Shown: piece after piece, positions 1 to 11,789 of the stretch | How positions within the stretch are numbered: position 1 is the first letter of the stretch | How the letters are laid out: every line of letters starts with the position of its first letter | Assembly (NCBI GenBank): GCA_035048495.1 | Contig: CM068548.1 | Span: 12,203,464 to 12,267,463 of the forward strand | Direction: 5' to 3' | Length of the DNA stretch: 64,000 nucleotides | DNA from: Euptelea pleiosperma | Taxonomy: Eukaryota > Streptophyta > Magnoliopsida > Ranunculales > Eupteleaceae | Translations under genes and position numbers: made by a program | The notes under the pieces: model-generated | Databases searched by the model: none | Seen by the model: only the letters and a program-made list of their open reading frames with translations | What the model was told of the DNA's origin: nothing

Positions 1-420
1 TCTCCAGGCCTTGGACTTTGATAATTAATTAATAAACGTCTTAATTTGATTGAACTGAGCATTTCCATAACTTTTTCTATCATATTAAATGGATCTCTTG
101 TGGGTCTGTATAGACCAACTAGAGGCCTCAGACTGAGAGATATCTTGTCCACATATTTGTTCATAATTTGTGCTGAAAATTTAGTAAGACTTTTTGCAAG
201 GGCGGAGGAATCAAATTAAATCAAGGGAATCAAGGTTAGAAGATGCTAGAAAATTACTCATCTATTATTTGAATTTCAAAAATAGAAAATAATGGAAAAC
301 GGATCTAAAATTTAAATTTTCAGTAAAATTCACAACGGATAAAAGGGAAAATAACAGTTTTTTTACAAATTGTTATTTTCGTTATAACGGCCGTTATTTT
401 CAGAACATTATATATTACCC

Positions 421-1186
421 TTCAAGAAGTATGCTACTGACCAGTATAATCTTCAATGGAAGATACTGACCGATGGGAGGAGTCGCAAATTCAAACCCAG
501 AGACGAAATTAGAATGTATTAGGATTCCGATAAAATGGTGTTAAATTGTCCGTTGTTGAATTGAGCTTGATGTGACTAAGAAATATCACAATTTCTCCTC
601 TCCCTCTTACTGATCAGTCTCTCCAATTTCTATTCTCCTCTAATAACTTGCTTGCTTACACTCACTGTAGTGGGTCTACTCGCACAGTCGATATTATTTG
701 GTTATATTATTTACGTAGTAGTAGTAGTTGTAGGAAAGTAGGATAATAAATGGGTGGGATCCCGTCGGAGTAGGGAAAGGTAGCATGCTTGATCAGATAA
801 TAAAGATGGATGCAGTCTTCCAAAGTATAATAAAATGATGTGTTTCGAAGCACCAAATCGATTTATGTTCGTTTACAAATGCATGGAATCACGTATATTG
901 TGGATGATGCCCTTTCTCACCATTGATTTGGATAAATCCCTCATTAATTAGAATGTTTCAATGATTTGATGATTTTTTTTTTGGCAAAGACATTCAACAT
1001 AAGTGTGTGATTTGTGCCGCTAAATTTTGAGTTGTGGATAATGGTTCTAGGGATCACAAGAAGGGTGTGGTCCAGAGTTTCACATCATTGGATCCTAAAT
1101 CCAAAGACCACTGTGGTCCTAAGGTCTACCTTTAACATTGTTTAAAATTTTGTTGTGTGATGGTACCCAATATGTAATGTAGAGGG
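421..1186. repeat. Segmental duplicate, copy 1 (partner 3368-3908)
   Basis: This stretch is recognisably the same sequence as 3368-3908, in the same orientation, with substitutions and indels. Shared landmarks are the 'gtgactaagaaatat' block, 'gatcagataataaagat', the 'ggatcctaaatccaaagacca' block and 'gtgatggtacccaat'. I see no convincing gene in it. The duplication probably extends to about 2130, where the RanBP1 3' end is also copied. Confidence 0.7.
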
Positions 1187-1500
1187 CATGTTGGTTCGGA
1201 CAATGCAAGCTTTATCTCTTGTATATGGTGAACTCCATTCCAATACAAGCTCGAGGTCCAATCCCGAATGGAATGTGTGCAGGCCTATGTCTTTGTTTCT
1301 CTTCATCCCAAGTAGAATCGAACCTCCCCAGTCGAAACTAATTGTTTGGCGATTTGGAGGATCGGGATCATGAGTAGTCCAAGTATGATCGAGAAGGAGC
1401 CGGAGAGATCCATCTTAAGGGCTGTGGTGGTGTAGATGTGTTGCTGGATGAATTCCGAAACTTGATCATCATCGTTGCGATCACCATCACCTCTATTGTC

Positions 1501-1975
1501 TTTTTTTTTTTCATAAGTCAACGATGAAATATATTAAGAGAGGAGATCGAGAAGATCTCAAAAGTACAAATGATAAAAGAACTAAGAAACAAAAGACAGC
1601 ACGACTAACTACTCAACAAATCATCAAAACAAAACACCATTTCAGCAAAAAAAGATCCCCTCATTTCAGGTGAGATGTCACTCCAACTATATATGAGGGC
1701 CTTAATATTGATGATAATTTTCAGAATTGTTGCCTCCACTCCCCTAAAAGTCCTATTCTTTCTTTTTTGCCATAGCCCCCATATCACCACATATGGTACC
1801 GTCATCCACAGGATCTTTCCTCTGGCTGAGAGTTTAATCCTTGGCCAACCACCCAACAATGATCCCATCTTCTTCGGCATAACCCAGGATAGGCCAACCT
1901 GCATCAAAAAGTATTGCAACTTCAATTTGTTTTCAGCATAAGCTTCCTCTATTAATACAAAACAAATAATCAAAA
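1501..1975 (-). pseudogene. 5'-truncated LINE (L1-type) 3' end
   Basis: On the minus strand an open stretch of about 122 residues (1605-1973) resembles the very C-terminal region of plant L1-type reverse transcriptases: a 'W.tVPY.viW.lWqkRKnRtF.g' pattern followed by a short hydrophobic tail. A T-run on the plus strand at about 1501-1511 is the poly(A) tail of the element read on the minus strand. A LINE keeping only its 3' end is what abortive target-primed reverse transcription leaves. No catalytic RT motif is present. Identification rests on pattern memory of the family, so moderate confidence. Confidence 0.55.
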
Positions 1976-2130
1976 GAAGGTATTGCCATAAAAGACCAAC
2001 CTCTCTCCAAAATAAAATTTAGAGAGAACGAACAGATAACCAATCCTAGGACTGACCTGATCGACTTGACACAAATTCTCTAGAAGATCAACAACAGCTG
2101 TGGCCACTTCATTCTCACCAAAGATAACGA
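1936..2130 (-). pseudogene. Duplicated RanBP1 3'-end fragment
   Basis: This block matches the 3' part of the RanBP1 gene at 4570-5135. The 'agcataagctt' block and the 'ctccaaaataaaatttagagaga' block match its 3' flank/UTR, and 'aaattctctagaagatca' matches the last exon, where it encodes part of the acidic tail. Compared with 4890-5077, about 185 bp including the stop codon is missing here, so it cannot encode the tail. It continues the larger duplication that starts near 421. Confidence 0.65.
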
Positions 2131-2255
2131 GAAAAAAAAAAAGGCAACTCCTCTAGTCCATTATACCATTATAAAGGCCCCTTTTATTTATTTAGAAAAT
2201 AATATAATTTTTTTTATTTGTAAAATAAATATAATATAATTTTAAATAGTTAAAT

Positions 2256-2569
2256 CAAGGTTTGAAAAGGGACGTTATAACGATACACCGAACTGAAGGC
2301 ATTACCGTTTTTTTTTTCTGTTATAACAGATTGTAACGCACGGGCAAAACACGAAAATATGGAAAATAAAGGGGAAAACGATCTAAATTTCAAAATTCAA
2401 ATTTTTAGTAAAATTTATAACGGAAAATAACGCAGATTTTTTTAACAAATCGTTATTGACATTACAACGGCCATTATTTATAATGAAAATAATGGCAGTT
2501 ATAATGGAAACGGACTTCCCCCTTTACGTTACATACCGTTTTATGTTTTGAACCATTTTTTAAACCATG
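2256..2569. mobile_element. hAT-like MITE candidate
   Basis: The element has imperfect terminal inverted repeats: the left end reads CAAGGTTTGAAAA and the right end, reversed, reads CATGGTTTAAAAA. The interior is rich in 'aacggccgtta'-like and 'gttataacg' motifs that also occur at 340-430, 33453-33726 and 53040-53226. The terminal pattern is close to that of the better-defined MITE at 42890-43202. I could not find a clean target duplication. Confidence 0.45.
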
Positions 2570-3367
2570 GTTAAAATATTATATTTCAACATTAAATAGG
2601 AAAGCTATTGTGCATCCCGAGGTGAGTTGGCAACTGGCAACTAATCAATAATTGCCTGCAATGGACACCATGGACCAAGTCGAGTTTATCAAATTATACG
2701 CGTATGAAAAGGCAGTTGGTGTCTTTAATGTCCTAGGATCCCCAACGATAAAATAAAAAAAGAAACTAATTTATTTTTAGTAGTTTTTAATATTTTAGAA
2801 GAGAAATCAGTTTTATGTTTTTCTCCAAAACCGTAGAAATCTAATCAATGACTAATTGGAATGGAAACATCAATATACCTACAATATTTTATGCTAATTA
2901 ATTATTGAAATTGCACTTATACTTAACATTAACTTTCCAACTCTATATATGCCACCATCTCCTTATGGCATTACTTCTTAGTTGATCACACTTTCAAGTT
3001 CACACTATTGTTCTTTCAATTTAAAATTCAATGGCAACGAAGAAGGTAATTACGCACAAATTCCTTCTAACCAAATCCGATCCGAAGAAGAAAGGGTAGC
3101 GCATGGCCGATATATCCCCCTCCGCGAGGTGATAGAAGTTAGAGATAATAATCCCGCCCCACAACCCGATCCTAACAATTCATGGATAATTAGGAAAATT
3201 CTATTAACAACCGACTTTTAAGAATGATTTTATTTTGATTACGAAGAACACGTCTTTAATTACTTTTACCAATTGTGAGGAGTAAAAAGGTCTACTAATG
3301 CAGAAAACGATGGAGACGTACTACTTGATGTATTGGATCTTGATGAGCGAAAAAGCTACTTATTACT

Positions 3368-3908
3368 CTTCAAAAAGTATGCCAATGACCAGTTTAATCT
3401 TAACTGTAACATATTGACTTAGGGGAGGAGTCACAAATTCAAACACGGAAACGAGATTGGAACGTATTGGAATTCCGACAAAAATTTGTTATGTTTTTCA
3501 TTGTTGAATAGAACATGATGTGACTAAGAAATATTACGTAATCTCTCTTCTCTACCTCTTGCTCGGTCTCTCAATTTTTTGGGTCTGCTCAGGCATTCGA
3601 TATTGGGTTATAGTAGTAGGATAATAAATGGGTTGGATCTACTCAAAGTAGGGAATGTTTGATCAGATAATAAAGATTGATGACTCTGAAGCATAATAAA
3701 ATAATACTTTTCGATGCACCAAATCAGTTTATGTTCGTTTACGGCGACTGTGTTATTTGTGCGTCCAAAAATTTTGAGTTGTGTGATCCATAGGTTCACA
3801 CTGTTGGATCCTAAATCCAAAGACCATTGTGGTCCTAAGGTCTACCTTTAGGCTTTACCATTGTTTAAAACTTTATTTTGTGATGGTACCCAATGTGTAA
3901 TGTAAAGG
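3368..3908. repeat. Segmental duplicate, copy 2 (partner 421-1186)
   Basis: Direct repeat of 421-1186, about 2.9 kb downstream. Between the copies (2577-3367) only short unconvincing open frames are seen; one at 2982-3221 (79 codons) matches nothing I recognise. From here to the RanBP1 stop (3909-4956) the sequence is 3' flank with no gene that I can support. Confidence 0.7.
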
Positions 3909-4956
3909 GCACTTGGTAGGACTGTCGCTGGAGCGGGTTCAGATTTGATCGGGGCAATCCCGAACTGATCCAATAATTTATTGCATCATGTTCTCAGATC
4001 CAGTCCCAATCCAAATACAATCCACCATTTATTGTGTGGTCGTGAGTGTGAATAAATCCTGCTATCTAATGTGGATCATGTTTGATGACCTAATATTTTG
4101 GTGATAACCATCTCCTCCACCGTCAATTGAATTAGCAAGTGAAGGTTCTTTAGAGCGGCCCAAGTATAAACCAAAGGCAGCTTGTCCGATAAGGATATCC
4201 CATTTTTTTGGTTTTGAGCATTATAACAAGAAAAAAGTCGTTCCCGTTATAGCACCTGTTTTTAAAAACCATGGATGGATCTTCATCGCCATCCTCATTA
4301 GTCCAAACAGTTCTCGGATAGGGAAAGACAATAAGGCTCTCTTTTCTAGCCATTGGCTTTCGGCACCAGAACATATGCTTAGAATCAACGGCTAGAAATC
4401 AGCCAATGAAAACTGCACAAATCGAACGAATATAACACAAGCTAATTTTTGGTGTCCAAGTCCAAGAGATGGGCCAGACATTCACGAGTGCAACATCCAC
4501 ACAGTATAGGCAAACGAAACTAAGAACGATTCAAAGCCAGCTCACTATTTTGAAACTTTAATTTGGTCTCAGCATAAGCTTTCTTCCATTAATAGAAAAC
4601 AAATAATCAAAAGAAGGTAATGCACCCCCCACCATTAAACAAAAGTGATCAAGCTTACAAATGATCCTCCAACAGAGCCAAACCAAGAAATATTAAAACC
4701 CTACTATTATTCTCCAAATTGTGTTTAAAACAATTGAAATTCAGACCATCCTAGACAATTAACAGACCGAATCCAAACCCGACACCAGAACAAATGAGCA
4801 GCGCTCTCATAAAAGAACAAACTCTCTCCAAAATAAAATTTAGAGAGAGCATCACCAATCCAAAGGACTGACCTGATCGACTTGACACCAATTCCTTCCA
4901 CATCCCAACCCACTTCATTGATTCAATATATAATGAGTATAATGAACCAAAACCCC

Positions 4957-7900
4957 TTACTTATCTCCATCTGGTTTTGCCTGCTGCTCATTTCCGTCCT
5001 CTTTTTTCTCCGTTTCAGAAGCAGGCACCTCTTCTTCTTCCTTGGCTTTTTCCTCCTCTTTGGTTTCCCCTACACTCAAATTCTCTAGAAGATCAGCAGC
5101 TGCTGCAGCCTCTTCATTCTCCCCTACACCCAAATTCCCTTGAGCTTCAGCAACCTCTTCGACCATTTCCTTGAATGTTTTGCAGTCTGAGACAGAAAAT
5201 TAGAATCAATAAAACGGATATTGTGGGCATGTTATGAAGTGATGTGATGACATTTATGCAAGACCCTCCTCCTGTTTCCTTTTTCATATGAAATGCAATA
5301 CAACATGGTTATTATTGTTACCTAGACGGTATTATCCAATTATTTCTTTTAATGACCTATAGATAAAGAAAATGTCATTGGTAAAACTGAACAAAAAAGA
5401 GCTCAAAGTTAACCTGTGAAAAATGCTAGAGGTAGTTTTTGTCTTTTACGGTGTTGCATCTGTGCAACGCCATAACGGCAGTACTTGTTAGCATTTCACG
5501 GGGGGGCAAAAAAAGTCATTCAATTCTTTTAATAGGTTTATTTTTATGTAAAATCAATATGACGGCAATTTATCAATCAACGATCATCAAGTTGATTACA
5601 GAACTGCCATTGCCAAATTAACACAGAATACCAAGCAAAAGACAATTTTAGTGAACTCTCATCTATTCCATTGGTAAGTCAAAGAGAAGCCAACTTTGTC
5701 GAGACAGATTTTTAGCCTCTTCAACATTTCTAGTGATTACAAAATTGCAATTATTGTCAACTTGCAGTTTATATCAATTACAAAAAACTAATTTGCAAGT
5801 CAAATGCAGCCACTTGTCATGTAATCGTGCCATTAAAAGAATAAGTGGCGCAAATTAAACAGAAAATGATAACAATATTATGTACAGCATGAATAACACA
5901 CACACCCCGCATGTGTCTACATACCTACATAGCCATAAGCTAAAAAAATTGGGTCAGGCAATTCCTGAAAACAGAGATGGGAGTCGGGACTGATCATTCA
6001 TTATTAAGGACTTTAAATCATCAGAAAAAAATATTAAGAATCTCATGCAAACTTAGGAGATCGTTGTGGAAATCAACGCAACATGACTACAAAGTTTTTC
6101 ACCTGTTTAGCAAATGTTGGAACCACTTGAGTAATTTCAGTCCCTAAGCTGTTTGGACTTTTGGATAATGTCTCCAACATTTTGGAGGTGCAAGAGATCA
6201 ACTGAACTACAGCCAAAAAAACCAGAGTAATCCCCGTATGAGGGTTTGGGAGCATGGATAATTGGTACTTTGGTGAAAAAACAAACCCTGCTTTCAATAA
6301 CCTCCATATAGGGCTGGACTTGTATTGCTAATACCATCTAGAGGTTTGATTAGATAACAATTCTATCCTTCCAACTGCTCATTACCTTAGGGGGCAGACC
6401 TGAGAAGTTGTGAAATGGAAGAACACTACATGTAGGTAACTACTTGGATACAGATTAAGGAGTTAGTCAACATAACATCTGCAAGTGGAAGGGCTCAATT
6501 AGGTAAATACTGGTGTCATGTCCTCATCAAGAAATTAGAGGATTTTTGTGGCCCAGAGAAAGTCTTTTCATGTCAATTCTCGCTTAGTAATGTGACGTCA
6601 TTTTTGCACATTTGATATTTGCACTACTCTTCATGACATTAAAATCTAGTGGTAAGTGGAATGGACAACAATAATTGGCCTCGCAAGGATTAGAAATACC
6701 TATCATGTAAACTCGAGATTGTTGATAGAATATGTTGATATCTACGTATGGCGTATCTTCACACGATCTGCAGCCTTGTATAAAAGGACATGGGATCTAT
6801 CACCCTGACTGCCTAGAGACATGCTAGCACAACAGTCGGCTGTTTTCGAATGTGATTGATTCGCCCTAGTAGGATTCACGAGATATTGATTGGAAGAAAC
6901 CACAGACAACCCATAAGAAATCAAGATTACTTTATCAGTTGATCTTATCTTCTACTAGGGCTACTCTTGTATTCCCTCAGATGAATTCATTTCTGATTGT
7001 CTACCTAGTCTTTCCAGTCATCATCTCAACATCCTCATATCTGCTACATTGATTCTACAAACATGTCATTTCTTGGTTAGGCAACATCTGTTCCATAAAG
7101 CATAGCCAGCTGTAACAAGGACAGCACTTATAGGATTTTTTGCCATGTTACATTGACACAAAATACATGTGTCAACATATCCTGAAAGTGATATGATGAT
7201 TCCTAAATTTCTTTATTAAATAAATGATTTCTCAAAGAGGGTTGGTGTGTTCATCCTCCATACAGTACTTTGTTAAATAAATGATTTCTGAGTGACAATG
7301 TGTTGTGGACCCACCTATGACACGTGGTGAGGAGAGGGCTACTGGAAATAAAATCAATCTGGTGGAAGAGTGACACATAAAGCCAATAAGTGGCAGTATA
7401 TACTAACAGTAGGGGCTTCTGCATCCAAATATTGTTCTCCAATTTATATATAGAACTACAGATCAATGATCTAAGGGCAATCAAGAGAAAAAGTGATTTT
7501 GAAAAAAAAAAGTTCGAAAGAACAAAAGATTTTTGAGAAACCTTAGTTTCATTATTCTATTTCAGGAGATTAGAATTGATCGTAGAAGCCTCGTTCCATA
7601 GCATGAAGACAGATTATCTACATCCAGATAAATATGCCTTTGTTCTTGTTACTGTCAAGTCTTGTTGACCTAACTTTAGGGCAGCTAACACACTCTTTTT
7701 TGACATATTAAACTTATTCTTGAGATTCATTGACCTTTGTGGTTCTCTTTGAAGGGGTCAACCCTTAATTCCTTTCGCATGATCAGAACCTTATTGTTTT
7801 GCTTTTTCTGTCTTGCTGGGGTTGATCAATTTCAACAAGGGCCAACACATTCGAAGCTTACCTCACTCTTGTTGAACAATAGCAAGGCCCAAGGGCCATG

Positions 7901-10284
7901 CAACTTCAATCTCAAGCACAACAAGCCCATGCTATTGAGGTTGCCTATGATTTAACCAAGTGAGAGTAGTTGCTAAGATTGCAGCACAGCCTAAGGGCCA
8001 TGCAACATCAATTCTAAGCCCAATGGAAAAATAGAATCAAGGCTACACGACTATCAGCCCATCATATGATAAACCCAAAATGCAACGTGACATAACAACC
8101 ATGTCTTGCATGTCACAAGAGCCCTGTGGTATTTGGAGCATAACCCGTAGACCTGGAACAGTTTTGTGCATGATGCAATCTGAAAGCACAAATCATAGCC
8201 GAAAGCACAAATCATAGCCCAAATGCTGTGCAGCATATGTCTGTAACCTAAATGGCAAGTTACCACAACAAAATGTCCCTTTTGGTTTGAAAAAATTGTT
8301 ACACAACCTTGGCCCCTTTTGGTTTGAAAAAAATGTTACACAACCTTGGCAGTTGTGGAATGGTGAAATAGGTCTTAATGATCTCACCTCAAGAGGGTTT
8401 CAATCCACACCTAGAGGGCTCATATTTTACAAGAGATGCTTACTTATAAATCAGATCATCTTAGAGCTCGTCAGGAAGTACTTGGTACAACAATTATTGG
8501 AGGAACACAATACCTAACTCCATTCCAATACAATAAAGAAAAATATAAAATAGGGTTATAACCTATGTTACAAGGACTCTTCTAAATGGGGAAGTACCCG
8601 TGTCAGGCACATGCTGGAATCCGACACGACACGGATTCGGGTGCAATGGTTCTAAATTTTGTTTTGTTTACTTTCTTTGCTTACTCGCTTCTCTCTCTCT
8701 ATCTATCCCTCCCCCACAAAAAGGAATTGGTGGATCCAACTCATGTGTACTATGGGCCACATAAGAGTTCGCACTACAAAATGACAAGTTTTAGTAAGGA
8801 TACAACTCAACTTCAGCAAGAGTCCCAACAGCATCACTCCTAAAGTAAAATTTATAGTCTTAGTTACTTTTATGCTTATTTAACTTATTTTTCCACATGG
8901 TATTTTGTTTCTAATTTTTGTAAAATAGATAATTATTTTTTAGAACTTTTTAATTTTTTTTTTAAATGAGGCTTACACCTCAGTACTACCTTGCCATTTT
9001 GAGGCAAATTGCTTTTTACACCTTGATCCTACCAAACGGGCTCTAATGGGATACCAAATACATTCACAAAGTTATGGACTCTTGAAAACATCTATTCAGG
9101 TTAATTCACAAAAAGAAGTAACAAATCAGTAGCTGGAGTGCATTCAAATAAGTTGGTTCATTGACTTTCAAAAACTTAATCCTAGGTGTTAAGCTTCATA
9201 AAAGTGATATTCAGATCATGAGATAAGCACAATAACAATCAACCAACGTCTAATCTGTGTAAAACCTACCTAGAGAAACAGCATAGAAGAATCACAAATT
9301 TGGGTCGGATCTAAGTTGTGCATATATACTATTTGTTCACAGAGAAGTACTGTATCTTAATTATTTGTAAGCAAAGAGCTCAATGCACATTAGCTGATAA
9401 GCAATGTTTCCACGTCCAACTGCAACCTAAAAAGACTTACAAAAGCAAATAAATATCTTAGTAAAGTATAGCAAGATTAAACCAAGCAATCGACAAGATA
9501 AACTTAAAAACAACTTAACCTCACAAACAGCTAAGCCGACATTATTCTGATTTATAACATTAGAGTTAATATATCAAAAAAATATAATGGAAACCAAATA
9601 GAAAGATCAACAGACAACACTACTAGCAGTGAGGCTTAAATAAAATCAATCACCAATACTCACTCTCGATCGACGCAAAGCGAATACAAAAAAGCTCCTC
9701 CTTCAACTCCCCATCGGAAAAATCAGTTGCGTGCCAAACACATGACTTATCATTCCGGCATGTTCTTGTATCGAAATCGATGGAAGCACTGCAAACAAAC
9801 ACATATTATAGCAGCAACAAAAGCGACTTAAATCACATCGCACGGATTCAAAATCCATAAAATCAATCCATACCTAGATGGTTGGCACAGATCTTGAGCG
9901 TCTTAGATTGGCGCATAACCAACCGAACCTTCTCAGTTTCTCTGTGCTTGAGAAGCTTCAAAGTTCCCACACCTCTCTCCTTCCATTGATTTCCTTCCTT
10001 ATCAAATCGGTAAAGCTTCGCTTTTCTACACATGCACACACACGATTCATCAATCGATCGATCAACGAAACCAGGGTCAAAGCAATCGAGTAACCCTAGA
10101 AAACTAGGGTTCGATTCATTACTTACAGATCGAGAAGAACGTCTTCGTCTTCCTCACCAGTTGCAACGGCAACCGCTTCGAGCCTAACGATAGGAGCTAC
10201 CTCTGCTCCTGTGTCTTCCTCTTCACCTGCTGCGGTCCCTGAGGCTTCTTCGTCCTCTCTGTGCTCGGGCTCGTTACTTGCCAT
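4957..10284 (-). CDS. RANBP1: Ran-binding protein 1 (RanBP1)
   Basis: RanBP1 binds Ran-GTP and helps RanGAP trigger GTP hydrolysis at the cytoplasmic side of nuclear pores. Four coding exons on the minus strand: 10127-10284, 9874-10025, 9664-9788 and 4957-5186, all with GT-AG borders; intron 3 is 4.5 kb. The start at 10284 gives an acidic N-terminus ([14 protein letters not shown]) followed by the Ran-binding domain (about residues 50-170) with recognisable stretches [41 protein letters not shown] and FCIRFASIE, then [14 protein letters not shown] and an acid-rich tail ending KPDGDK. Expected length is about 221 residues, normal for plant RanBP1. Odd point: exon 3 is 125 nt where reading phase and family sequence require 126; one base is missing at about 9752-9756 between HAG and NDK, so as written the frame breaks. 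That may be a sequence error or a recent null mutation. Confidence 0.9.
8182..8219. repeat. 19-bp perfect tandem duplication
   Basis: The 19-mer gaaagcacaaatcatagcc occurs twice back to back inside RanBP1 intron 3. It looks like simple replication slippage. Confidence 0.9.
8278..8349. repeat. 36-bp tandem duplication
   Basis: Two nearly identical units of about 36 bp, each running from 'ccttttggtttgaaaaaa' to 'acacaaccttgg', differ by an A-run length and one or two bases. Confidence 0.85.
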
Positions 10285-10616
10285 GGCGAGGGAGAGAGTT
10301 CATTAATTCGGCTCGTCAGGAATGTAGTAGAGGGAAGTAAATGGTTTTTGCTTGGGGCGGGAAAGAATGATAGTAGGGTTTTTAATTGGAGGGCTGTATT
10401 AGTAGGGTTTTTAATTGGAGGCAGTATTTGCATCGTCCCTATTGCCATCATTCTTATCGTCGTCCCTATACCCATACCGCTTTAAGTCCTTAGGATTCCA
10501 CACGATATAAATTTCATGACCATCAACGGTCTAAACATAGAAACAAGAGTACTACAGTGTCAGGCTCAGGATGATACTATCTTGCGTTTCTATGTGGAAA
10601 CCTTTGGTTTTTAGAA

Positions 10617-11197
10617 GGGTGGCTCTACGGCACCCACCTCTTAAGCCGGCACCCACAAAATAAATCAATTTTTGATGACCAAATTGCCTTTCTCATCCCT
10701 TTACAGTTTTGTTTGGGTACCCACACTCCAAAAACGACGAAGCTCTCTCTCTCTCTCTCTCATTTTCTCTTCCTCTTCTTGATGGATGTAGAGTGTGTGG
10801 TGGCGGCGATGGTGACGATGGTGGAGTTGTGATGTATTGTGTGTATTTGTGTGTTGGTGGTGGTGGATGATTAGTTGTTGATGGTTATGATTAGTGGGTG
10901 GTTGATTGATTGATAGTAGTGGTGGTTGTGAGTTAGGTGGTGGTAGATATAGAGTGGTGGGAGTGGTATTTGACACCCCATACTCCGACAAATGGATGGA
11001 CAATATGTGGCAAGCCCGTATTTTTTATTTATTTTTTGCCTCCACGGCCATAAACTACTGTGGCCACCATGGCACCCACAGCCAGGAGTCCAAGTCAAAA
11101 TTTTATTTTTTTTTATTTTAATGTGGGTGCCCAAACAAGGGCCCTCTAATTGGTGTGGGTGCTCTGCCGAAAGAGGTGGGCGCCTGTAGAGTGACCC
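10617..11197. mobile_element. Mutator-like MITE with perfect 9-bp TSD
   Basis: A 581-bp element with terminal inverted repeats of about 40 bp. The left end starts GGGTGGCTCTACGGC and the right end, reversed, starts GGGTCACTCTACAGGC; both continue into CCCACCTCTT. It is flanked by a perfect 9-bp duplication TTTTTAGAA at 10608-10616 and 11198-11206. A 9-bp duplication is the hallmark of the Mutator superfamily. The middle is G/T-rich with many GGT and TGG triplets and no transposase, so it is non-autonomous. It lies 333 bp upstream of the RanBP1 start codon. Confidence 0.85.
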
Positions 11198-11301
11198 TTT
11201 TTAGAAGGGTTGGGTTCCGGTGACCAACATCATGGTGTACCCCCATAGAAGATGAATCAATGGCTGGTTTTTGGTGAAAACCTTTTGGAATTGGCTCAGG
11301 C

Positions 11302-11428
11302 AAGGTGTCAGCTTGCTCAGTTGGTAAAGCTTGAGGGTGATGATACCATAGACCTGGGTTCAAAACTTGCCTTCACCGAGTTACTGGTCTCCTTCAAAAT
11401 AGGCTTAACTACCAAAAAAAAAAAAAAA
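11302..11428 (+). mobile_element. tRNA-derived SINE with 11-bp TSD
   Basis: The 5' part resembles a tRNA gene with a pol III A box (gcttgctcagttggtaaagc, about 11311-11330) and a B box (gggttcaaaacttgcc, about 11356-11371). A 3' A-run lies at about 11414-11428. The element is bounded by a direct repeat TTGGCTCAGGC at 11291-11301 and 11430-11440, as made by LINE-machinery insertion. At about 127 bp it is within the range of short plant SINEs. Confidence 0.85.
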
Positions 11429-11451
11429 TTTGGCTCAGGCTTCGGTTATAG

Positions 11452-11752
11452 GACACAATATGAGCAACGTGGCACACTCTTAGAGGACTGTGACCGTATG
11501 GATGTTTGGCCAATCCCTACGTGGACCTACAAACCAAAAATCAACCTGATTAGTGATTTATAAGTGTTGGATTGGACTTATTTTCATGGGTTAATCTCAA
11601 CTGTGGGAATTTGAGTAGTATTTGAGGTACAGAGATCCAACGCCTAGAAATCAATAATCAAACTGATTTTTGTTTTGTAGGTCCATCTAGGGATTGGCCA
11701 AACATCCATACGGTCAGAGTCCTCTAAGATTGTGCCACGTGGCTAATATCAT
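11452..11752. mobile_element. Foldback MITE, family F1, copy a
   Basis: A nearly palindromic element. The left arm has gtggcacactcttagagga then gaccgtatggatgtttgg; the right arm is its reverse complement. The centre carries 'ctgattagtgatttataa' and its mirror. Other copies of this family are at 15259-15583, 16376-16690, 34101-34500 and 34576-34904, with partial copies near 15690-15890 and 33270-33360. It carries no protein. Confidence 0.75.
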
Positions 11753-11789
11753 TAATCATCACCTCATAGTCTAGAAACATAAAGATATC

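Larger units (their letters stand above)
5187..9663 (-). other. Intron 3 of RanBP1 (4.5 kb)
   Basis: No gene is supported in this long intron. It holds AT-rich sequence, a repeated 'aaataaatgatttct' stretch near 7214-7290 and two short tandem duplications (listed separately). Several open frames of 60-85 codons look random. Confidence 0.75.

Noticed and set aside
2982..3221. 79-codon plus-strand open frame
   Set aside because: Shows no family pattern I know and lies in repeat-derived flank; not supported as a gene.
10701..11003. His/Asn/Gln-rich minus-strand frame of about 100 codons
   Set aside because: It is the translation of the GGT/TGG-rich centre of the Mutator-like MITE, not a gene.
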